From Heyndrickxia sporothermodurans (GTDB taxonomy: Bacteria > Bacillota > Bacilli > Bacillales > Bacillaceae_C): 64,000 bases of DNA. Of this stretch, positions 27,243 through 37,107 are shown one piece after another. The stretch spans positions 124,001 through 188,000 of the forward strand of contig BORH01000009.1 of the NCBI GenBank assembly GCA_018333075.1. Reading direction: 5' to 3'. The position numbers were made by a program, and so were the translations under genes. The notes beneath the pieces were generated by a model. The model was not told the origin of the DNA, searched no databases, and saw only the letters and a list, made by a program, of their open reading frames with translations. Numbering within the stretch: the first letter of the stretch is position 1; every line of letters begins with the position of its first letter.

Positions 27243-28569
27243 GATGATCCTCCTCTGACGTCAAAGGCTTCCAATTTCCATCAATTTGATAAAACCATTT
27301 CGGTTCATAGCGAAGAATTTTATTCTTTGGATTGTAAACAAGCTGATATCCAATTATTACATTATCAATTTTCTCACTGTCTATATTAGGATCTGCCATT
27401 AATTTATTTAATACACTATTAGCTGATTCGAGCTTAACAACTGAAGAATCAGGCGACAGTGACAGCATTGTTTCAAAATCCATATATGGACGTTGATACT
27501 CATAAATTTGATTTTCTCCCCAATTCAATAAAACTTCTGCAAGGTGATCATCAGTAAACACTGGAAGACCCTCTTTAAATAAACGAAAAACGGTCTGATT
27601 TTTAGCAGGATTCCCACTGAAATAAAGAAAATTATCCATCCATCCACCATTTCGATTCACAAAATCATTGCTGTGTTTAATAATTTCTCTACCATGCCCA
27701 ATAACATCAGTACTTTCAGAGAAATTGACATAATAAATGGTACCTTGATTCATGTTCGCACTCATAATACTAGTTCCGTTATTATACTCCATCTTGTTCC
27801 CATCCACGCTTTTTTCCACAATATTTTGGTCTGGGAACAATGCTGTCTTGAAACGATCAATATGTTCCTTGTCATTTCTATCCCAATAGTCACTATACCG
27901 TGTCACTTCTGGCTCGCCAGTAGGAAGGAAAATAACCTTTCCATTACTTAATTGGTAGGAACTATACGGTTTATAGAAATTTTTGTTTTTTATTTTGTTA
28001 TTTATCTTATTTACAAATGCTTGTAAGCCGCTAGAACTAACTAATCCACTAAAAGCCTCGTTCTTTTTAGAGCTAACAAAATAAACAGTTGTCACTTTTT
28101 GGGAAGGATTAGCCAAGTCGATGATTATTCGATCAAAATTTGCCATAGGAATTTTTTTATCATTTACTGTAATAATTCCTTTATAGGTCTCAAATGGAAT
28201 TTCATCCGGAAAATTCAATTCTATTTTTCGTGATCCTTTAATTAACTTTTGAACAGAACTTTTTTTATATTCTTTAACGTCACCAATATCATAAAACTTC
28301 CAACTGCTAATTTCATTCAATACTACTTCAATTTCGCTACTATTTGTCGTTCCAAAATGATTCTCTTTTTCATGAAGGATGATTTTATAAGGCTTTATTA
28401 CTTCTCTCAACTCTTTTTGCTCTACTTTTGTCTTCGGGAGGACATCTTTATTATTGAACGTGTTGTTATACTTCACCTGAAATGTCCATAATGTCCATGT
28501 CAAATAAATACTAATAGCAACAAGAAAAATTAATAATGCTGTTTTTATCGTTTCATACTTCATGACCAT
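27229..28569 (-). CDS. walH: WalK regulator WalH
   Basis: Bitopic membrane protein of 446 residues (YycH) with an N-terminal helix (about 9-27) and a large extracytoplasmic region. It controls the WalK sensor together with WalI. Features of the family include a YQRPYMDFETMLSLSPDSSV-like region near 375 and the C-terminal WFYQIDGNW. It overlaps walK upstream by ten bases and walI downstream by 14. Two starts are possible, ATG at 28569 or at 28563; AGAGGATGA suits either. Confidence 0.92.
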   Translation of the reverse strand: MVMKYETIKTALLIFLVAISIYLTWTLWTFQVKYNNTFNNKDVLPKTKVEQKELREVIKPYKIILHEKENHFGTTNSSEIEVVLNEISSWKFYDIGDVKEYKKSSVQKLIKGSRKIELNFPDEIPFETYKGIITVNDKKIPMANFDRIIIDLANPSQKVTTVYFVSSKKNEAFSGLVSSSGLQAFVNKINNKIKNKNFYKPYSSYQLSNGKVIFLPTGEPEVTRYSDYWDRNDKEHIDRFKTALFPDQNIVEKSVDGNKMEYNNGTSIMSANMNQGTIYYVNFSESTDVIGHGREIIKHSNDFVNRNGGWMDNFLYFSGNPAKNQTVFRLFKEGLPVFTDDHLAEVLLNWGENQIYEYQRPYMDFETMLSLSPDSSVVKLESANSVLNKLMADPNIDSEKIDNVIIGYQLVYNPKNKILRYEPKWFYQIDGNWKPLTSEEDHRGLE

Positions 28570-30371
28570 TCATCCTCTTGTGGGCGATCATATGGAAGAG
28601 TTATATAAATCGTTGTTCCTTTTCCTTCCTCACTTCGTGCCCAAATGTTACCACCGTGCGCTTCTACCATTTCTTTTGCTATTGCAAGCCCTAAGCCTGA
28701 GCCACCCATTTTTCTTGTACGTGCCTTATCTACACGATAAAATCGTTCAAAAATCTTCTTAAGATTATCTTTTGGAATTCCCATGCCTTGATCGGAAATG
28801 CTAAGTTCAACCATTTCTTCCTGTATTCGAATTCTAAAGGTAATTTGTCCACCATCAGGGGAATATTTTAACGCGTTAGAAATAATATTATCGAGTACTT
28901 GGGTTAATTTATCTAAATCGACCTCAATAAATAAAGCAGAAGTTGGAAGCTTTCTTTTAAACGTAACATTTTGGTCCTTAGCCATTTCAAATCGATCAAT
29001 TACATGGTGAAAATATTCAACAATATTGACCCACTCTTTATTTAATTGGTAATCTCTACTATCCATTTTTGAAAGCTTAAGTAGATCATTAACTAACCGA
29101 ATCATTCGTTCTGTTTCATTTTGAGTAACCGTTAAAAATCTAGGAGCAATTTCTTTATCTTCCCATGCCCCTTCAGCTAAAGCTTCTAAATAGCTTCTCA
29201 TTGTTGTTAGAGGCGTTCTTAACTCATGCGACACATTGGATACAAATTCTCTTCTCTCCATATCTATTTTTTCTTGCTCTGTAATATCGTGTAAAACCGT
29301 AATTAGACCACTAACAAAACCTGTTTCACTTTGAATAACGGAAAAGCTTGCTCGTAATATATATGGCTCTTCCTTCGTACTAAAGTCTAAAATAATCGGA
29401 TCTTGTTCTTTTAGTAAATCTTCAAATACAAGATTTTCAATATTTAATAACGATGTAATTTCTAACGACAAAACTGTTTCACGTGAAACATCTAGCATTT
29501 CTTCCGCTGGTTCGTTAATTAAAATAATTTTTCCTTTTCGATCCGTTGCTATTACTCCATCCGTCATATGAGACAGAATAGATGATAACTTGCGTCTTTC
29601 ACCCTCTGTTGTAGCTTGAGCTTCTTGCAGCTTTTTTGTCATATGATTAAAGCTATAAGCAAGTTGCCCAATTTCGTCATTCCCATACACTTTAACTTTT
29701 CTTGAAAAGTTCCCTTTCGCCATTGCTAATGCTTGTCTACGCATATCGGAAATAGGTCGGGTAATCGTTTGTGCAAGTACAATTCCAAGAATAGCTGTAA
29801 GTACCATGGCAATCCCAGTACCTTTAGTAAAGATCTTATTAATTTCATTAATTTCTTTATATACTGATTCAACTTTTCCAACGATATATATGAAAACTGT
29901 CTCACTATTAGCTACTTGAAGCGGTTTAAGAAATACCCAAATTCGCTGTCCTGATTTAATAAAACGCCGATTCCACTCTTTTCCTACATAGATGGCTGTT
30001 TCAACATTCTTATTGGTAATTTTTTGTCCAATAATTCCTTGATTGCTTGAATCAGAGGTTCCTAATATAGCACCGTTACTATCAATAAGCCGAATCTCTT
30101 CAATATCAGTGCTTTTATTACTACTTAATATATTTTGAATGTTATTCTCTGTGTCCTCATCATTCATATCACTACTTTTCATCACTTCTTTAATCGAGTA
30201 CTCTAAGCTATTCTCACGAGCCTTGATAGAACTGACAAAATTTTGCTGTAATTTTTCTTCTAATTTTTTTACAAAATATACGCCGATTATTTCCATCGAT
30301 ACTAAAATGAGTAGGATGAAAATCAAAACAAATTTTAAATGTATTGTTTGAAAAAAACCAACCTTTTTCAT
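28560..30371 (-). CDS. walK: essential cell-wall sensor histidine kinase WalK
   Basis: Sensor kinase of 603 residues controlling peptidoglycan hydrolases. Domains in order: membrane helix (13-33), extracellular Cache/PAS-like domain (about 34-182), second helix (183-203), HAMP (about 204-256), PAS (about 262-365), HisKA with His382 in VSNVSHELRTPL, and HATPase with NALKYSP, DQGMGIP and GGSGLGLAIAK. The order and length match B. subtilis WalK. A perfect 16-bp parS site lies inside the gene at 29475-29490, at the codons for DVSRETVL. It is preceded by walR after four bases and overlaps walH. Confidence 0.97.
   Translation of the reverse strand: MKKVGFFQTIHLKFVLIFILLILVSMEIIGVYFVKKLEEKLQQNFVSSIKARENSLEYSIKEVMKSSDMNDEDTENNIQNILSSNKSTDIEEIRLIDSNGAILGTSDSSNQGIIGQKITNKNVETAIYVGKEWNRRFIKSGQRIWVFLKPLQVANSETVFIYIVGKVESVYKEINEINKIFTKGTGIAMVLTAILGIVLAQTITRPISDMRRQALAMAKGNFSRKVKVYGNDEIGQLAYSFNHMTKKLQEAQATTEGERRKLSSILSHMTDGVIATDRKGKIILINEPAEEMLDVSRETVLSLEITSLLNIENLVFEDLLKEQDPIILDFSTKEEPYILRASFSVIQSETGFVSGLITVLHDITEQEKIDMERREFVSNVSHELRTPLTTMRSYLEALAEGAWEDKEIAPRFLTVTQNETERMIRLVNDLLKLSKMDSRDYQLNKEWVNIVEYFHHVIDRFEMAKDQNVTFKRKLPTSALFIEVDLDKLTQVLDNIISNALKYSPDGGQITFRIRIQEEMVELSISDQGMGIPKDNLKKIFERFYRVDKARTRKMGGSGLGLAIAKEMVEAHGGNIWARSEEGKGTTIYITLPYDRPQEDEWS
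29475..29490. promoter_or_regulatory. parS site inside walK
   Basis: TGTTTCACGTGAAACA is a perfect 16-bp palindrome identical to the Bacillus parS consensus TGTTNCACGTGAAACA. Spo0J (encoded at 47.7 kb) would load here. It is about 28 kb from oriC. Confidence 0.92.
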
Positions 30372-30375
30372 TTTT

Positions 30376-31086
30376 TTACTCCTGTTCAGGATTGCGCAAA
30401 TAATAGCCTACTCCTCGTCGTGTAACAATCCATGCAGGATGACTTGGATTATCCTCAACTTTTTCCCTTAAACGTCTGACAGTTACATCAACTGTTCTTA
30501 CATCTCCGTAATAGTCGTATCCCCAAACCGTTTGTAACAAATGCTCTCTCGTCATTACTTGACCAATATGCTGAGCTAAATAATAAAGAAGCTCAAACTC
30601 CCTATGTGTTAACTCTATTGTTTCTCCACGCTTAGAAACAACATACGCATCTGGATGGATTACTAATGTACCAATGGTGATTTCATTACTTTTCTCTTCT
30701 TCCTCGGCAACTGCAGCGACATGCTGATGGCGACGTAAATTTGCCTTCACACGTGCTATTAGCTCCCTCGTGCTAAATGGTTTTGTTACATAATCATCGG
30801 CACCAAGCTCTAATCCAATAATTTTATCTATTTCAGAATCTTTTGCTGTAAGCATAACTATTGGCATTTCATATTTTTTTCTTACTTCCCGGCAAACTTC
30901 GATCCCGTCCCGTTTAGGTAGCATAATATCTAATATTAATAAATCAGGATTAACTTCCTCTACCATTTTTATTGCTTCGTCACCATCATATGCACAATAG
31001 ACGGTGTAACCTTCTTTCTTTAGATTAAATTGAAGGATATCAGCAATTGGTTTCTCATCATCAACGACCAATATTTTTTTATCCAT
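30376..31086 (-). CDS. walR: essential response regulator WalR
   Basis: OmpR/PhoB-type regulator of 236 residues. The receiver domain has Asp9/Asp10, phosphoacceptor Asp53 (LILDIMLP) and Lys102-region KPFSTREL; the C-terminal winged helix has the recognition segment [16 protein letters not shown]. It activates or represses autolysin genes in response to WalK. It is the first gene of walRKHIJ and is followed by walK after four bases. The sequence is highly conserved and complete. Confidence 0.98.
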   Translation of the reverse strand: MDKKILVVDDEKPIADILQFNLKKEGYTVYCAYDGDEAIKMVEEVNPDLLILDIMLPKRDGIEVCREVRKKYEMPIVMLTAKDSEIDKIIGLELGADDYVTKPFSTRELIARVKANLRRHQHVAAVAEEEEKSNEITIGTLVIHPDAYVVSKRGETIELTHREFELLYYLAQHIGQVMTREHLLQTVWGYDYYGDVRTVDVTVRRLREKVEDNPSHPAWIVTRRGVGYYLRNPEQE

Positions 31087-31384
31087 AATATTACTCCCTT
31101 TAAATGTATTTTATCTATTCATTAATTTAATTAAATACGGCGAAAATCATATAACACCTCTATTTTAATGTACCATGTTCTATCCATGAAATCATCTAAT
31201 AAGGAAAATTGGTTATTTTCACCTTTTCTATTTTTGTTTTTACAACATTTTTCTATTTTTATCATACTTATAGTTTACAATAACAGTCAGCAATACACGA
31301 GATAGCTTTCTCCAAAATATGAACAACTAATAAAAGCATTTGTGCATGTATACTGAAACCATGGTCACAACAAGATAGAAAATA
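31087..31384. other. intergenic region upstream of walR
   Basis: About 300 AT-rich bases that must hold the wal operon promoter. I see no ORF, RNA gene or clear repeat. Confidence 0.5.
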
Positions 31385-31404
31385 CCTCTAGACGAAACTA
31401 GAGG
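31385..31404 (-). terminator. hairpin after the M23 peptidase gene
   Basis: CCTCTAG (31385-31391) and CTAGAGG (31398-31404) form a perfect 7-bp stem. The sequence after it on the minus strand is TATTTTC, so a weak terminator. Confidence 0.5.
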
Positions 31405-31424
31405 CATAAATAAATTACTTATAT

Positions 31425-32894
31425 TTAAAAATAATTTAACAGGTTTTGCAGGCTTCCATTCTTATAAACTTCAAAATGCAAATGAACACCTGTAGCATCT
31501 CCTGTAGCTCCCATTACCCCAATACTTGCACCCTTCGGAACTACTTGACCTGCTGATACATTAATTGACTGTAAGTGAGCATATACGGTTTTAAATCCAT
31601 TTTTATGGTCAATAACGATTTTATTCCCGTATCCGCCGTCCCAACCATCTGAAATAATGACTCCATTATCAGCAGCTGTTATTTTTCTATTGCTCGGTCT
31701 AGCAATATCAATTCCTTTATGCATGCTCCCCCAGCGATAACCGAGCTTACTGGAAACGTACCCACCAGTTGAAGGCCATGAAAAATGACCTGTCCCTTTA
31801 GATGAGATCACTTTTGTCCCCTTAACAGCAATAGATTTAACCGGCTTTCTAATAATTTTTTCTGCCTTTAATATTTTTTTCTTTTGCTGTCCATTCTCTT
31901 CTGTAATCACAAAAGTAAGTTCACTCTGACCTTTTCAACCTTTTTGTCTTACTTTAGTATCTCCCTTTAACATTGAAGCATCTTTAATTACTTCTTTTTT
32001 ATAATCAATTTGTTCAACTTTATTGGTTTCCTTCTGAACAACTACATTGACAAGTTGTTGATTCACAGTAACTGTAAGCTTTTGTCCAATTTGTAAAACT
32101 TTATTTTTTTCCAATTCAGGATTTAACTTTATCAAATCTTTTGTTGTTAAATGATGATCTTTGGCAATGGAACCTAATACATCACCTTTTTTTACTTTAT
32201 ATATTTTTTCGTTTTTTGTGCCCTTTAGTAGGTAATTTACTGCTTGATCCTCACTAATAATCTTACTAGGGTCAATTTCTGTCTCTTGAATTGAAACTTT
32301 TTCCTTTAAAGCAACGTCTAAAAGACGAGTTTGATTCTTCTTTATTGGCTGATGAATTGCTTTTGATTTTTTCTGCATTTCTACTTGCATCAACTCTTTT
32401 TTTGAAACATATTGAAGCTTTAACTTCTCAATCACTTGATTAGCTTCCGCTGAATTCTTCACATATATAATTGGCTTATCATTAATAACGATAGTAACAG
32501 CATCGGCCTTTATAGATGATGAACTCTCAATTTTTTCAACTGTTTGCTCATCATCAACCTGGAGTCGAAAAACTTGCTCAGGAACATATGTAATTTTATT
32601 TCCCAACTCTATGTTATAGTCCTTATACTTTTCTTTTACATTGTTAACTCTTATATTTACCACATCTTCAATTACATTTTTATCCGATACAGTTCCTATA
32701 AACTCATCATTCATATAAACATGGAAAACGGTTTTTAAATGTGTGTCTGCAACTGAAGTAATCGCTATGAAGGATAGGGATGAAAGGAACAATGCTGTTA
32801 TAACCGCTTTTTTCAAAAGACTAGCATACTTTTGGCGAGTTATAAGGTTTGGTTTATCGGATGAATTCTGGATTAACTTCTTATCCTCATTCAT
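31425..32894 (-). pseudogene. M23 (LytM-type) peptidoglycan endopeptidase with LysM and G5-like regions, split by an in-frame TGA
   Basis: One reading frame of 490 codons is interrupted only by TGA at 31935-31937. Codons before it: an N-terminal membrane segment (about 28-48), a repeat-containing middle, a LysM motif (about 231-275, KVKKGDVLGSIAKDH) and a G5-like stretch ending KVRQKG. After the TGA, the same frame continues KGQSELTFVITEENG and then a complete M23 domain with zinc ligands HKGIDIA and HLHFEVY. No frameshift is needed. A GTG at 31910 could restart translation but has no ribosome binding site and would give a protein without export signal. So this is either a recent nonsense mutation, a readthrough site or a sequencing error. 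Confidence 0.85.
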
Positions 32895-33164
32895 TCATAA
32901 TCCTCCAAATATCTGCTTAAGTATTTTTTACTAGGAAAAAATATTCGAATTTCACTCTATTACATTATCATAAAGTCCGCAAAAATTTACGGAATTTTTC
33001 ATAATGTAACATAATTGTATAAATGGTTACAATACATTCCAATATTTTCTTTTTGAGTAAATGCAATTTGTTGAAGGATAGGGAAATAGCATAGATTTTG
33101 TATATACCTTTTTCATTCATTTTACTAAATGGTCTATTTATTACAAAAAGATTACATAACAATA
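32895..33164. other. intergenic region between the M23 gene and the tRNA cluster
   Basis: AT-rich spacer of about 270 bases (315 with the following terminator), expected to contain the M23 gene promoter. I see no gene or repeat. Confidence 0.5.
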
Positions 33165-33205
33165 AAAAAGCACTGCGAGAGTCTTTGTCATCGCAGTGCT
33201 TTTTG
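33165..33205 (-). terminator. tRNA operon terminator
   Basis: AAAAAGCACTGCGA (33165-33178) pairs perfectly with TCGCAGTGCTTTTT (33191-33204). It follows the tRNA-Phe 3' end by a few bases and ends in a T-run on the minus strand. Confidence 0.92.
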
Positions 33206-33209
33206 ATGA

Positions 33210-33282
33210 TGGCTCGGGACGGAATCGAACCGCCGACACATGGATTTTCAGTCCATTGCTCTACCGACTGAGCTACCGAGCC
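33210..33282 (-). tRNA. tRNA-Phe (GAA)
   Basis: A 73-base cloverleaf with acceptor GGCTCGG/CCGAGCC, D-loop AGTCGGTAGA, anticodon loop CTGAAAA (anticodon GAA) and T-loop GGTTCGATTCC. The CCA end is not encoded. It is the last gene of the three-tRNA minus-strand cluster, just before the terminator. Confidence 0.95.
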
Positions 33283-33315
33283 ATAATAAAAGTTTTAATC
33301 GTTGTAATATGTAAA

Positions 33316-33392
33316 TGGCGGTCCGGACGGGACTCGAACCCGCGACCTCCTGCGTGACAGGCAGGCATTCTAACCAGCTGAACTACCGGACC
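33316..33392 (-). tRNA. tRNA-Asp (GTC)
   Basis: A 77-base tRNA including an encoded CCA. The acceptor stem is GGTCCGG/CCGGACC, the anticodon loop CTGTCAC gives anticodon GTC, and the T-loop is GGTTCGAGTCC. It is the middle gene of the cluster. Confidence 0.95.
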
Positions 33393-33418
33393 ATTTTATA
33401 TGAAACTATTTTGAAGGA

Positions 33419-33491
33419 TGAGCCATGAAGGACTCGAACCTTCGACCCTCTGATTAAAAGTCAGATGCTCTACCAACTGAGCTAATGGCTC
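33419..33491 (-). tRNA. tRNA-Lys (TTT)
   Basis: A 73-base cloverleaf with acceptor GAGCCAT/ATGGCTC, D-loop AGTTGGTAGA, anticodon loop CTTTTAA (anticodon TTT) and T-loop GGTTCGAGTCC. No CCA is encoded. Its 5' end and flank are duplicated as a fragment at 33631-33668. Confidence 0.95.
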
Positions 33492-33960
33492 GTAAAAAGT
33501 CATCAATGATTAATATAATAAATCTTTTTAACCAAACCAATGCATCTACGACGTCCCAATCTCAGAAAGAGTATTCTAGATGCGGCTCGATTGGTACGCT
33601 GTCGTTTCGCTTCGCAGCTTACTCGTTCGTGCTCTACCAACTGAGCTAACGGCTCGTAAAAAGTCATCGATATTTTATTTATTATTTCGTAACAACGTAT
33701 TTTATATTACCATAACATTATTTCATTTGGCAACAAAAATCGTCAATTTTCGTAAAAAAAATGCAAAAAAATTATTTTAGGTTTAAAAACTAATGTGCAC
33801 AGCTTTAGTAGGATACCTTTCTTTATAAAAAATTCTCTACCAACGTCCCAATAAATGCGGTAAGAACAAGCTTGACCATATAAATTTGATTATGAAAAAA
33901 TTCATTTGTACCTTTTTCGGGTATCTATTAGATCCTTCGATAACTTTTATTTCACAAAAA
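33492..33960. other. intergenic region with tRNA remnant between the tRNA cluster and purA
   Basis: About 470 bases. It contains the tRNA-Lys fragment (33631-33655). GCATCTA (33542-33548) and TAGATGC (33578-33584) also form an inverted repeat next to a GC-richer stretch (about 33585-33630) with no recognisable origin. The rest is AT-rich and featureless. Confidence 0.5.
33631..33655 (-). pseudogene. tRNA-Lys 5' fragment
   Basis: The first 25 bases of a tRNA-Lys (acceptor 5' strand, D-stem and D-loop) without anticodon or T-arm. Together with 13 bases of upstream flank (to 33668) it repeats 33467-33504 with a single T/C difference. The copy ends abruptly at the D-stem, so recombination deleted the rest. 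Confidence 0.85.
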
Positions 33961-33991
33961 CAAAAAATAAGGATGAGCTAAGCTCACCCTT
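33961..33991 (-). terminator. purA terminator
   Basis: On the minus strand AAGGGTGAGC pairs with GCTCATCCTT (one wobble), three-base loop, followed by ATTTTTTG. It starts eight bases after the purA stop. Confidence 0.85.
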
Positions 33992-33998
33992 ACTTCAT

Positions 33999-35285
33999 TT
34001 ATCTCCATACACTATGAATAACGTTTGTTTGGTTTCTATCTGGTCCAACAGAAAAGACAGACAACGGGATTCCTGTAAGCTGAGATACTCGTTCTAAATA
34101 ATGACGAGCATTTACAGGTAGCTCATCCAATGTTTTACAGCCTGTAATATCTTCAGTCCAACCAGGAAGTTCTTCATAAACTGGTTCACATTCAGATAAA
34201 ATACTTAAATTTGCTGGGAATTCTTGAATAATTTCACCTTTATAGCGGTAAGCCACACAGATTTTCACTGTTTCAATACCTGTAAGTACATCAATTGAGT
34301 TAAGAGAAAGATCTGTAATCCCACTGACACGACGCGCATGACGAACAACTACACTGTCAAACCAGCCAACTCGTCTTGGACGTCCTGTCGTTGTACCATA
34401 TTCACGACCTACTTCACGGATTTGATGGCCAATTTCATCATGTAATTCTGTCGGAAATGGACCGTCACCTACACGAGAAGTATAAGCTTTTGCTACACCA
34501 ACAACATGATTAATCTTAGTAGGTCCAACTCCTGAACCAATTGTTACTCCACCTGCAATTGGATTGGAAGATGTAACAAACGGGTAGGTACCTTGGTCAA
34601 TATCAAGCATAACCCCTTGTGCGCCTTCAAATAAAACACGTCGTCCCTCATCTAAAGCATCGTTTAATACAACAGATGTGTCACAAACATATTTTTTAAT
34701 TTGCTGGCCATATTCAAAATATTCATCTAGAATATCTTCTAATTTAAAGCCTTCTGTTTCATAAAAACGTTCTAATAAACGATTTTTTTCCTCTAAATTG
34801 CGTGAAAGCTTTTCTTCAAACACTTTACGATCTAATAAATCAGCAATTCGGATACCAATCCTTGCTGCTTTATCCATATAAGCTGGTCCAATTCCTTTTT
34901 TCGTTGTACCAATTTTATTTGCACCTTTTCTCTCCTCATCAACTTCATCGATTTTTAGATGATAAGGTAGAATGACGTGAGCACGGTTGCTGATTCTTAA
35001 ATTATCTGTAGTCACGCCTCTTTCATGCAATCCTTCTAATTCTTGAACAAGTGCTTTCGGATCGACCACCATTCCGTTTCCAATCACACTAATTTTATCT
35101 TTATAAAAGATCCCTGAAGGAATCAAGTGTAATTTATATGTTTCGCCATTAAAACGAATTGTATGACCTGCATTGTTTCCGCCTTGATAACGTGCTATAA
35201 CCTCTGCATTTTCTGAAAGAAAATCGGTAATTTTTCCTTTTCCTTCATCACCCCATTGAGTTCCAACAACAACAACTGATGACAT
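33999..35285 (-). CDS. purA: adenylosuccinate synthetase
   Basis: GTP-dependent enzyme of 428 residues joining IMP and aspartate to adenylosuccinate, the first committed AMP step. The N-terminal [16 protein letters not shown] (8-23) holds the GTP loop and catalytic Asp, NNAGHT (38-43) the catalytic His, and TTGRPRR the C-terminal IMP region. Length and motifs are complete. It is monocistronic with its own promoter, a PurR-like box and a terminator. Its place beside the wal operon and tRNAs is conserved in Bacillus. Confidence 0.98.
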   Translation of the reverse strand: MSSVVVVGTQWGDEGKGKITDFLSENAEVIARYQGGNNAGHTIRFNGETYKLHLIPSGIFYKDKISVIGNGMVVDPKALVQELEGLHERGVTTDNLRISNRAHVILPYHLKIDEVDEERKGANKIGTTKKGIGPAYMDKAARIGIRIADLLDRKVFEEKLSRNLEEKNRLLERFYETEGFKLEDILDEYFEYGQQIKKYVCDTSVVLNDALDEGRRVLFEGAQGVMLDIDQGTYPFVTSSNPIAGGVTIGSGVGPTKINHVVGVAKAYTSRVGDGPFPTELHDEIGHQIREVGREYGTTTGRPRRVGWFDSVVVRHARRVSGITDLSLNSIDVLTGIETVKICVAYRYKGEIIQEFPANLSILSECEPVYEELPGWTEDITGCKTLDELPVNARHYLERVSQLTGIPLSVFSVGPDRNQTNVIHSVWR

Positions 35286-35335
35286 AACAAGGCACCTCCA
35301 ATAATAATTTACGATCTGTGTCTTTCACCTTATCT

Positions 35336-35380
35336 ATTTTAACAAGTTGCGTCAAAAAGTCAACGTAAACACGAACGTTA
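35336..35380 (-). promoter_or_regulatory. purA promoter with a candidate PurR box
   Basis: On the minus strand TTGACT (35358-35363) and TAAAAT (35336-35341) are 16 bases apart, a good sigma-A promoter. Just upstream, CACGAACGTTA (35370-35380, plus strand) resembles the Bacillus PurBox core CGAACATT with one change. PurR control of purA is known in B. subtilis; a second box in the expected orientation was not found. Confidence 0.5.
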
Positions 35381-35420
35381 AGTAGATTAATAGTTTTTTT
35401 ATTCGTAATTGAAAAAATCA

Positions 35421-35454
35421 AAAAAAAGAGAATTGGACTAAAAAACCAACTCTC
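35421..35454 (-). terminator. dnaC terminator
   Basis: GAGAGTTGG pairs with CCAATTCTC on the minus strand (one wobble), followed by eight T. It starts six bases after the dnaC stop. Confidence 0.9.
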
Positions 35455-35459
35455 TTAAT

Positions 35460-36824
35460 CTATGCACCTGCTGGTACTTCTGCATCATCAAATCTTCGTT
35501 CTAAATTAACAAATTTATTATATTCCTTAACAAAGGCTAACGAAACTGTTCCTACTGGACCGTTACGTTGTTTGGCAATAATGATTTCAATAATATTTTT
35601 ATTCTCACTTTCCTTGTCATAGTAATCATCACGATAAAGGAAAGCTACAATATCGGCATCCTGCTCAATACTTCCAGATTCACGAATATCAGACATCATT
35701 GGGCGTTTATCTTGACGTTGCTCTACACCACGAGATAACTGTGACAACGCAATTACTGGAACCTCTAATTCACGAGCAAGCGCCTTTAATGAACGCGAAA
35801 TTTCAGATACTTCCTGCTGCCTATTTTCACCTGATCGCCCATTACCTTGAATTAATTGCAGATAATCTATTAAAATCATTCCAAGACCATGCTCTTGCTT
35901 TAATCTACGGCATTTGGAGCGAATCTCACTAATTCTAACACCAGGTGTATCGTCAATGAAAATTCCTGAGTTTGATAGACTCCCCATTGCCATCGTCAGC
36001 TTTCTCCAATCCTCATCTGTTAAACTACCTGTACGTAAGTTTTGTGCATTAATATTTCCTTCTGCACAAAGCATACGCATAACTAACTGTTCTGCCCCCA
36101 TCTCTAGACTAAATATCGCTACATTTTCTCCTGCTTTTGTTCCTACATTTTGAGCTATATTCAATGCAAAGGCAGTTTTACCTACTGATGGGCGGGCTGC
36201 TACTATAATTAGATCATTACGTTGGAACCCTGCCGTCATTCGATCAAGCTCAGCGAAACCAGTAGGAATCCCCGTAATATCACCAACCCGATTATGCAAT
36301 AATTCAATATTATCGTATGTTCGAACAAGTACATCTTTTATATTATGAAAGGCACCTGCGTTTTTCCTTTGTGCCACTTCCATAATACTTCGTTCAGCTT
36401 CATTTAATAATGCATCTACTTCATCTTCACGAGAATAACCATCTGAAGCAATTGTCGTTGCTGTTCGAATAAGACGACGAAGTAACGACTTCTCTTCTAC
36501 TATTCTCGCATAGTATTCAATATTAGCTGCTGTAGGAACCGATCCTGCTACTTCACTTAAATATGAAATTCCACCAACATCTTCTAATTGCTTAGCAGCT
36601 GCAAGTTCTTCAGTTACTGTTACTAAATCTACCGCTTTCCCCTCATCATTAAGCTTTAAAAATACATCAAATATTTTTTGATGTGCACTTCGGTAGAAGT
36701 CTTCTGGAATTAATACTTCTGAAGCTAATATCAATGATGCTGGTTCCAAGAATATAGCTCCAATTACAGCTTGTTCGGCTTCTATATTTTGAGGCGGCAT
36801 ACGATCTGCAAATAAATCACTCAT
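35460..36824 (-). CDS. dnaC: replicative DNA helicase (DnaB family)
   Basis: Hexameric 5'-3' helicase of the replication fork, named DnaC in B. subtilis. The 454 residues comprise an N-terminal primase-interacting domain (about 10-110), a linker, and a RecA-like motor with Walker A ARPSVGKTA (210-218), Walker B region MILIDYLQLI and the LSQLSRGVEQR block. No intein is present. It lies 283 bases downstream of rplI, beyond the rplI terminator, and is transcribed alone. Confidence 0.97.
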   Translation of the reverse strand: MSDLFADRMPPQNIEAEQAVIGAIFLEPASLILASEVLIPEDFYRSAHQKIFDVFLKLNDEGKAVDLVTVTEELAAAKQLEDVGGISYLSEVAGSVPTAANIEYYARIVEEKSLLRRLIRTATTIASDGYSREDEVDALLNEAERSIMEVAQRKNAGAFHNIKDVLVRTYDNIELLHNRVGDITGIPTGFAELDRMTAGFQRNDLIIVAARPSVGKTAFALNIAQNVGTKAGENVAIFSLEMGAEQLVMRMLCAEGNINAQNLRTGSLTDEDWRKLTMAMGSLSNSGIFIDDTPGVRISEIRSKCRRLKQEHGLGMILIDYLQLIQGNGRSGENRQQEVSEISRSLKALARELEVPVIALSQLSRGVEQRQDKRPMMSDIRESGSIEQDADIVAFLYRDDYYDKESENKNIIEIIIAKQRNGPVGTVSLAFVKEYNKFVNLERRFDDAEVPAGA

Positions 36825-36888
36825 TTATAATAACCTCCCATTCAATTTATGGGCTTAAATTATCTTCCTTTACTTCTCATAAAATCAT

Positions 36889-36926
36889 AGAAAAAATGTG
36901 ATCAATTCAGCCTCGATCACATTTAA
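36889..36926 (-). terminator. rplI operon terminator
   Basis: AAATGTGATC (36894-36903) pairs perfectly with GATCACATTT (36915-36924). A T-run follows on the minus strand. It lies about 180 bases after the rplI stop, in an otherwise featureless AT-rich spacer (36825-37107). Confidence 0.85.
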
Positions 36927-37107
36927 TCCTTTATTCAAATCCTATTTTCACTTCGTTTATAACTATCTCAATAGGCTTTACCTACTATTTCATAACTGCA
37001 CTTTTCTATTTTAACACGAAAAACTTTCAATAATGCTGGCAAATTTAACAAACACTATTGGCTTTATCAAAATGACAGTGTACAAAACTCAATCACTAAA
37101 TATTTGA

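Noticed and set aside
31935-31937. TGA in the M23 gene as evidence for a recoded genome or selenocysteine
   Set aside because: TGA is used as a normal stop in other genes here (for example walK and the short ATP-grasp gene), and no selenocysteine insertion hairpin or selenoprotein context is apparent.
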